A DNA stretch of 64,000 bases from Cytobacillus suaedae (GTDB lineage: Bacteria; Bacillota; Bacilli; Bacillales; Bacillaceae_L), in NCBI GenBank assembly GCA_014960805.1, contig CP063163.1, positions 2,560,001 through 2,624,000 of the forward strand, given 5' to 3'. Shown here one piece after another: positions 59,723 through 64,000 of the stretch. The notes under the pieces were generated by a model, which was not told the DNA's origin, made no database searches, and saw only the letters and a program-made list of their open reading frames with translations. Made by a program: the position numbers and the translations under genes. How positions within the stretch are numbered: the stretch's first letter is position 1; each line of letters starts with the position of its first letter.

Positions 59723-60280
59723 CTACAAATCTTTTAGTGTAGAATATATTAAATCTCCAGATTCAGAATTCCCTTTAATGTTAATAGGTAATAACGTTGG
59801 TGCTTCTGATTTTAAAAAGAAGAAACGGGTCTCCCCAGTATCAATTATTCTCGCATTTCCGTAGATGTCTTTCTCTATTTCAACTTTGATTTCTTGTATT
59901 TTAGGATTGTTAATTTGTCCAAAGTAGTATGATATTGGTATATGATTTCTACCTTCAGCAGTCCATGTGAAGTCTCTGTCTGTTTTAGGAGGATAATAAG
60001 TAGATACTAATGAGGTTCCTCTTTCTAAGTCATCTTTAAACTCCCAAAATCCCATCCAGTTTTGTTCTAAACGACTAACAATAGTGGCGTTACTACTTCT
60101 AAAAATGGTTAACCACTCCTCGTCTATTTTACTAACTAAATAAACTTCCTCAGTTTTTGGAGACCAATTACCTGAAATTTTAAACACATCTTCTTTAGTG
60201 GGGAGTTGTTTGTGATTATAGATTAGAAATAAGCAAAAAGAGATTGTCATTATCGCAATACCAATTAGTAACTTTCTCAT
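59723..60280 (-). CDS. Membrane-anchored protein (185 aa)
   Basis: Start MRKLLIGIAIMTISFCLFLI with GGAGG 5 nt upstream. Signal anchor, then a long beta-rich exported domain (TEEVYLVSKIDEEWLTIFRS, SYYFGQINNPKIQEIKVEIE, ETRFFFLKSEAP). Resembles small Bacillus exported proteins of unknown function. Confidence 0.65.
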   Translation of the reverse strand: MRKLLIGIAIMTISFCLFLIYNHKQLPTKEDVFKISGNWSPKTEEVYLVSKIDEEWLTIFRSSNATIVSRLEQNWMGFWEFKDDLERGTSLVSTYYPPKTDRDFTWTAEGRNHIPISYYFGQINNPKIQEIKVEIEKDIYGNARIIDTGETRFFFLKSEAPTLLPINIKGNSESGDLIYSTLKDL

Positions 60281-60351
60281 CCCAACCTCCAAAAAAGTCA
60301 TTTACCTAATCGTATCATGCTTATCAATAAATATGTGTAAAATAATGTAAT

Positions 60352-60530
60352 TTATCTCTTCAACTTTTCTACCCTTAAAATAAAAAAGCGTTCCTCCTGT
60401 TCCAGAAACGCACCATTATGATATAAGAGGTGGTTATCATTGAAATCCTGCGGTCCCCACCCAATAAACCACGGAATATCTTTGAATTCATTGCATTCTA
60501 ATACAAAAAACTTTAAGTACAATAGTTCTC
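60352..60530 (-). pseudogene. Possible 5'-truncated remnant
   Basis: Minus frame FFVLECNEFKDIPWFIGWGP then QDFNDNHLLYHNG reads like protein, but it has no start and its end runs through a TTAG hairpin. Confidence 0.25.
60374..60427. repeat. TTAG-hairpin element (last clear copy)
   Basis: Stem GCGTT..CAGAAACGC, right box CACCATTATGATATAAG. Confidence 0.65.
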
Positions 60531-60533
60531 ACA

Positions 60534-60722
60534 CTACTTCTGATTACCTTTAACTAGACTTAGGATCTCAGCAACACCCATCGCAATACTTGCATTTAGC
60601 ATACCAAACAATGACCAGATTAACGCCATTCCATCATACTCTCCTACGAAAAAATTCATTACGAAGAAAAGTAGACAAAAAGCAAAAATTATTAGTCCGA
60701 AAACAAATAAGAATCTATCCAA
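60534..60722 (-). CDS. Two-TM small protein (62 aa, TTG start)
   Basis: GGAGGTGTATTT then TTG. MDRFLFVFGLIIFAFCLLFF and MALIWSLFGMLNASIAMGVA are TM helices; tail SLVKGNQK. Unknown. Confidence 0.6.
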   Translation of the reverse strand: MDRFLFVFGLIIFAFCLLFFVMNFFVGEYDGMALIWSLFGMLNASIAMGVAEILSLVKGNQK

Positions 60723-60887
60723 AAATACACCTCCATTACTATTTAGCGTTTGATCTTGATTAAATGGTCCCCTCGTTAAATATTTAACTACCTATGGATC
60801 AGACTTAATACTATAAATCTCTTTAAAATCTTCTTTTTTATTTCTCGAAGTAAAAGTCTGGTAGACTCTATAGGTTTCCCCTGCTAT

Positions 60888-61565
60888 TTAGTAGATGTTA
60901 TAACTTAACAATCTATCAAAGGAATCTATTTCGTCATATGGTTTTATTTCAGTATGATTTTTGAGCTTATTAGGATTAAACCATATGCCCTTCATATTTG
61001 CATTTTGACAACCACCAATATCCTTTTCCAAGTCATCTCCAACAAATAATGCGTCTTCCGGTTGCACATTTAGCTTACTTAATGCCAATTCAAAAATGTG
61101 TTTATCTGGTTTACTAAATCCCACTTCTTCAGAAATAATAATCGTATCAAAACAACTATGTAAATTTGTGTTACTGATTTTTGCTTTTTGTCTCTGAGTT
61201 GTGCCGTTTGTGATGATTGCAACTTTTACATGCATTTTTATTGTATTTATGATATTTATCGAATTTTGATCTACAGTAAAACAAAGGGGGAAATGATCAT
61301 TCCAGAAATCTTGAATATAATCTCGTGGAATTCTATTTCTCGGTGGATACTCATCAAAAAAAGATTCCAACACTTTTACTTTATCATTAGAGCCATAACC
61401 TCTATTATCAAACACCTTGAATTTTTCCAGCATTTCTATTTTCACCGAATGGTTAACATTCTCATAGCACCTTTCTAAAACAATCAAAAACAATTTATCG
61501 ACTGCTATATCTCTATTAAGTAAGGTATCATCTAAATCGAATAGTATTGCTTTATAACCACTCAT
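60888..61565 (-). CDS. HAD-superfamily phosphatase (subfamily IA)
   Basis: About 225 aa from MSGYKAILFDLDDTLLNRDI. Motif I DLDDT, motif II AIITNGTTQRQ, motif III EEVGFSKPDKHIF (Lys), motif IV FVGDDLEKDIGG: all four catalytic motifs, with an alpha-helical cap, as in YjjG/YfnB-type nucleotidases. Likely dephosphorylates a small phosphorylated metabolite. Confidence 0.88.
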   Translation of the reverse strand: MSGYKAILFDLDDTLLNRDIAVDKLFLIVLERCYENVNHSVKIEMLEKFKVFDNRGYGSNDKVKVLESFFDEYPPRNRIPRDYIQDFWNDHFPLCFTVDQNSINIINTIKMHVKVAIITNGTTQRQKAKISNTNLHSCFDTIIISEEVGFSKPDKHIFELALSKLNVQPEDALFVGDDLEKDIGGCQNANMKGIWFNPNKLKNHTEIKPYDEIDSFDRLLSYNIY

Positions 61566-61698
61566 TAACTTCACAGCCTTTCACACCTTAGTTAAAGTAG
61601 TATATTTATCTTCTAGTTTAGCAAATAATTTTATAAGTTGAGAATAATATTGTTAAATATTGCTAATTAAACTACAAATACTACACAAATCAAAAAAA

Positions 61699-61727
61699 GA
61701 ATGCTAAATCAAGTGCGATTTAGCATC
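61699..61727 (-). terminator. Terminator after the toast-rack lipoprotein
   Basis: GAATGCTAAATC/GATTTAGCATC arms; minus strand followed by TTTTTTTGATT. Confidence 0.75.
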
Positions 61728-61788
61728 CATTTCAACTCTTATTAAAATTCTCCCAAACAAAGGATCCTTTACCATATAAAGTAGCCTT

Positions 61789-62511
61789 TTATTTCGTCTC
61801 AAACGTTGCAGACCCAACACCCAAATCTGTTGTTATCGTAATAATAACATCTGCATTCTCGTATGCTTCGTTGACATAAACTCCATTACCTTCTGAGATC
61901 AAGCCTTTGAAATTTGTTTCTCCAATTCCTTTTGAAGCGACAATTTTAACACCCACATCTGTTGGTAAAAGGACTTTTGCACTTCCTACTCCCATGTTAA
62001 GATCTACGTCAAAGCTTTCCTTCCAATTTCCACTTAAATCAATTGTGATATCACCAACACCAGCATCCACTTGAAGGTCACTTAATTGTAGTCCCTGTAA
62101 ATCAAGGATAGTTTCTGAGGCTCCAGTATTCACTCGCAGGTCCATTGGAATTTCGTCTGTTAATTTAACATCCCATTCATTTTTAAGACTACCCTTTGTT
62201 ATATTTCCAAATTTTTTATCTGGTTGGTTAATCGAAATGTGTCCAATGTCTTTTTTCAGCTTGTAGGAAACCTCAGGGTTTAGTTTTTTATCACTTATAA
62301 GAACAACTCCCTCAACCCATTCCTCTGTTCCTTCAGATACTTCCATTTTACCTGCACCTAAATTCAACTCGACTTCTAACTCTTTCGCTTTATCTTTTTC
62401 AATCGTAAAACCATCTTCTTCTGAATTTAAATTTGTTACAGTAAATACGTTACATGCTGTTAGAAAGCTAAGTGCTCCTGTGATCATTAATAGTACTGCG
62501 ATTTTTTTCAT
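61789..62511 (-). CDS. Toast-rack family lipoprotein
   Basis: 240 aa. Lipobox FLTAC (Cys20). KELEVELNLGAGKMEVSEGT, then regularly spaced strands LRVNTGASETILDLQGLQLS, LQVDAGVGDITIDLSG, LNMGVGSAKVLLP and DLGVGSATFETK form a right-handed beta-solenoid, the toast_rack/DUF4097-like pattern seen in LiaF-type cell-wall stress proteins. Outer-face membrane protein. Confidence 0.82.
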   Translation of the reverse strand: MKKIAVLLMITGALSFLTACNVFTVTNLNSEEDGFTIEKDKAKELEVELNLGAGKMEVSEGTEEWVEGVVLISDKKLNPEVSYKLKKDIGHISINQPDKKFGNITKGSLKNEWDVKLTDEIPMDLRVNTGASETILDLQGLQLSDLQVDAGVGDITIDLSGNWKESFDVDLNMGVGSAKVLLPTDVGVKIVASKGIGETNFKGLISEGNGVYVNEAYENADVIITITTDLGVGSATFETK

Positions 62512-62641
62512 TTTATAAGTTCCTCCTTAATTTCTATCTGAGTTAATCATAAGGTAAAATCTGGCATGGTTATACTGTCTAGAGAAATATCTTTTTCTAA
62601 GACCTAAGACTTATTCCCTATATTTGGATGTAAAATCTTGC

Positions 62642-62670
62642 TTGTATAAATTTCACACACGTGTTATATT
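62642..62670 (+). promoter_or_regulatory. Sigma-A promoter of the structured RNA
   Basis: TTGTAT, 17 nt, TATATT; the predicted start is the G of GCGATGAG at about 62677, the first base of the outer stem. Confidence 0.65.
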
Positions 62671-62676
62671 AATCTA

Positions 62677-62789
62677 GCGATGAGCTGAATTGTGTAAGTC
62701 GAAGGACATGCCTTATGGCACGAACGATGTGGCGTTCGGTCCCTCGCCTCAATACGCAAAGACGTCTGTTTCTAACAGACGTCTTTTTT
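62677..62789 (+). ncRNA. Structured RNA candidate (riboswitch or small RNA) with terminator
   Basis: Outer stem GCG.TGAG (62677-62684) with CTCA..CGC (62748-62757), or GCGA with TCGC (62744-62747) as an alternative. Inside lies a tight three-way junction: GGAC/GTCC closing TGCC-TTAT-GGCA and CGAAC-GATGTGGC-GTTCG with almost no unpaired linker. It ends in a perfect 11-bp terminator (AGACGTCTGTT/AACAGACGTCT, 62760-62784) and T6. It is 83 nt before the next start codon, which could make it a cis-regulator. I do not recognise the class. Confidence 0.65.
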
Positions 62790-62872
62790 ATGTTCTCCTA
62801 GTCCTAATTCCCCCATATCCCTTTTAATCTACTTTTATCCATGTTACCGTTAATAATAAGGTGGTGGAGTAG

Positions 62873-64000
62873 ATGAATCATCTAGAATTAAAATCGCTGT
62901 TTAAAACATTATATCCCTTCAATTTATTGACTGAGTATGAACTTGATAAATTAATCAATCAATCTTCTAAAAAGACATTTTCCAAAAATGAATATCTCTT
63001 TCATGAAGATGAAAAGGTGGAAGACTTAGACCTTTACTTTTTAGTGAGCGGTCTTGCCAAAAACATTCTTCATCGTCCTACTGGTGACCAAGTGTCACTC
63101 CGATATTACTACCCAGGAGATTTAATGGGACTGATGATTATGGTAACAAGTGGTGAAATGACGTTCTCAGTTCAAATTCTTGAAGATAGTACAGTGATCC
63201 GATTTAACAAGGCTGACTTCTTTGAAGTTATGACCAAAAACAAAGATTTCTCTAAAGTTATGTTTGAAAGCATCGGCGAACGAATGAAAACATTATATGA
63301 TGAGATAAAATACAAGTCCTATAAAGATGAATCAACAAGCAATTTTTTGTTTCGTACAAGAATTAAGACCATTATGGAAAAAGCCAACTTTATTAAACCT
63401 GAAGAGTCGATTAAAACAGCTACTGAAAAAATGTTAGGTTTAGGAGTAAAAGGACTAATTGTTAGTCAAGATGAGCAAACACTAGATGGAATTATAACGC
63501 AGGAAGACCTTTTACGTTTTATTACCAATGGCTCACCCCTCGACAGCAAGGTTCGAGACTATCAAATATCAAACCCAACTTACCTTCTAGAGGATGGTTT
63601 TGCATATGAAGCCGTGTCCTTTTTAAAGGTACATAAAGTAAACTTTATACCAATAACAAACAGTCAAAATGTCGTAAAAGGTACGATTACAAAGGGTTCT
63701 TTTGTTGAAGTACAAAATTCTAGCATTGTCGATTTGACTTACAGCATTATTAAATCTAAATCCTTTGAGGAACTTCACTCCTATTCTCCTGAAGGAAATA
63801 AGATCTTCCAAGGGCATATTGAACATTTACTTGAACAAGATTATTTTGCGTACGAAATTTCTGAGACAATTACAAACCATAATGACCACATCTATAAGCA
63901 AATTATTAAATTAACCGAAGAAGAAATGAGAGAAGAAGGGTACGGACTCCCTCCAGTTACGTATTGCTTCATCGTGATGGGCAGTCAAGGTCGTAAAGAG
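62873..64000 (+). CDS. CNMP-binding + CBS + DUF294 nucleotidyltransferase-like protein (3' end off window)
   Basis: 376 codons to the window edge, start MNHLELKSLFKTLYPFNLLT after GGTGGTGGAG. Residues 30-130: cyclic-nucleotide-binding-type domain (YYYPGDLMGLMIMVTSGEMT). 150-270: two CBS repeats (LGVKGLIVSQDEQTLDGIIT, VNFIPITNSQNVVKGTITKG). From about 345, the DUF294 putative nucleotidyltransferase begins (TYCFIVMGSQGRKE, the GSxxR-type metal/nucleotide motif). Such proteins regulate acetate/solute transporters and signalling in Bacillus. It follows the structured RNA. Confidence 0.88.
   Translation, partial: MNHLELKSLFKTLYPFNLLTEYELDKLINQSSKKTFSKNEYLFHEDEKVEDLDLYFLVSGLAKNILHRPTGDQVSLRYYYPGDLMGLMIMVTSGEMTFSVQILEDSTVIRFNKADFFEVMTKNKDFSKVMFESIGERMKTLYDEIKYKSYKDESTSNFLFRTRIKTIMEKANFIKPEESIKTATEKMLGLGVKGLIVSQDEQTLDGIITQEDLLRFITNGSPLDSKVRDYQISNPTYLLEDGFAYEAVSFLKVHKVNFIPITNSQNVVKGTITKGSFVEVQNSSIVDLTYSIIKSKSFEELHSYSPEGNKIFQGHIEHLLEQDYFAYEISETITNHNDHIYKQIIKLTEEEMREEGYGLPPVTYCFIVMGSQGRKE

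Noticed and set aside
62677-62789. Fluoride, c-di-GMP, T-box or THF riboswitch
   Set aside because: The conserved cores of those classes as I know them are absent; only overall compact folding is shared.

Overview
The window is low-GC DNA with AGGAGG-type ribosome binding sites, frequent TTG/GTG starts, intrinsic hairpin terminators and protein families typical of Firmicutes. It fits a chromosomal segment of a Bacillaceae species (Bacillus sensu lato); I cannot name the genus. No rRNA, tRNA or CRISPR was seen.

Layout. 1-5.3 kb: a Nudix hydrolase running off the left edge and small membrane, exported and single-domain genes, mostly on the minus strand. 5.7-7.0 kb and 19.5-46.7 kb, with a second patch at 57.9-60.8 kb: a cassette-like array. 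Nearly every small minus-strand gene in it (lipoproteins, 1-5 TM proteins, GNAT, Nudix, DinB, DUF4304, DUF4083, HAD, MurE-like, nucleotidyltransferase and others) is separated from the next by one repeat element. The element has a left box (consensus ACTGCTCCGTTAGNTNAAT), a 24-32 nt hairpin, and a right box (consensus GCNCCCGTTAGCTTAAGTAC). The two boxes are near-direct repeats of each other, and the right box abuts or contains the stop codon of the upstream gene. I call these TTAG-hairpin elements. About 45 full or partial copies are listed.

7.1-19.2 kb: a carotenoid island on the minus strand, set inside the array. A promoter-distal operon (esterase, crtP, aldH, a decayed crtO, crtN, crtQ) resembles the staphyloxanthin type of C30 pathway. 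A promoter-proximal operon carries two further CrtI/CrtN-family oxidoreductases, crtM and a type II isopentenyl-diphosphate isomerase. Together they give four desaturase/oxidase paralogues with one synthase. The first gene has a perfect 18-bp-arm palindrome over its promoter.

46.9-57.8 kb: more ordinary genes. These are an arsR-arsB-arsC cluster, a class V aminotransferase, a three-gene operon (SGNH hydrolase, GT-A-like protein, deoxyribosyltransferase-like protein fused to a TM tail), an M42 peptidase, lipoprotein and GNAT genes, a 21-bp tandem repeat, and a DUF218 gene whose start codon appears to have been lost. 60.8-64 kb: a HAD phosphatase, a toast-rack lipoprotein, a compact structured RNA candidate with its own promoter and terminator, and the start of a CNMP-binding/CBS/DUF294 protein that runs off the right edge.

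Many array genes are broken by single-base indels (mostly in A/T runs), stop codons, or truncation exactly at a TTAG-hairpin element. The array therefore looks like a region of rapid gene gain and decay. The only recombinase trace found is a 37-residue tail with a tyrosine-recombinase active-site motif near 59.6 kb. No intact integrase or transposase is present in the window.
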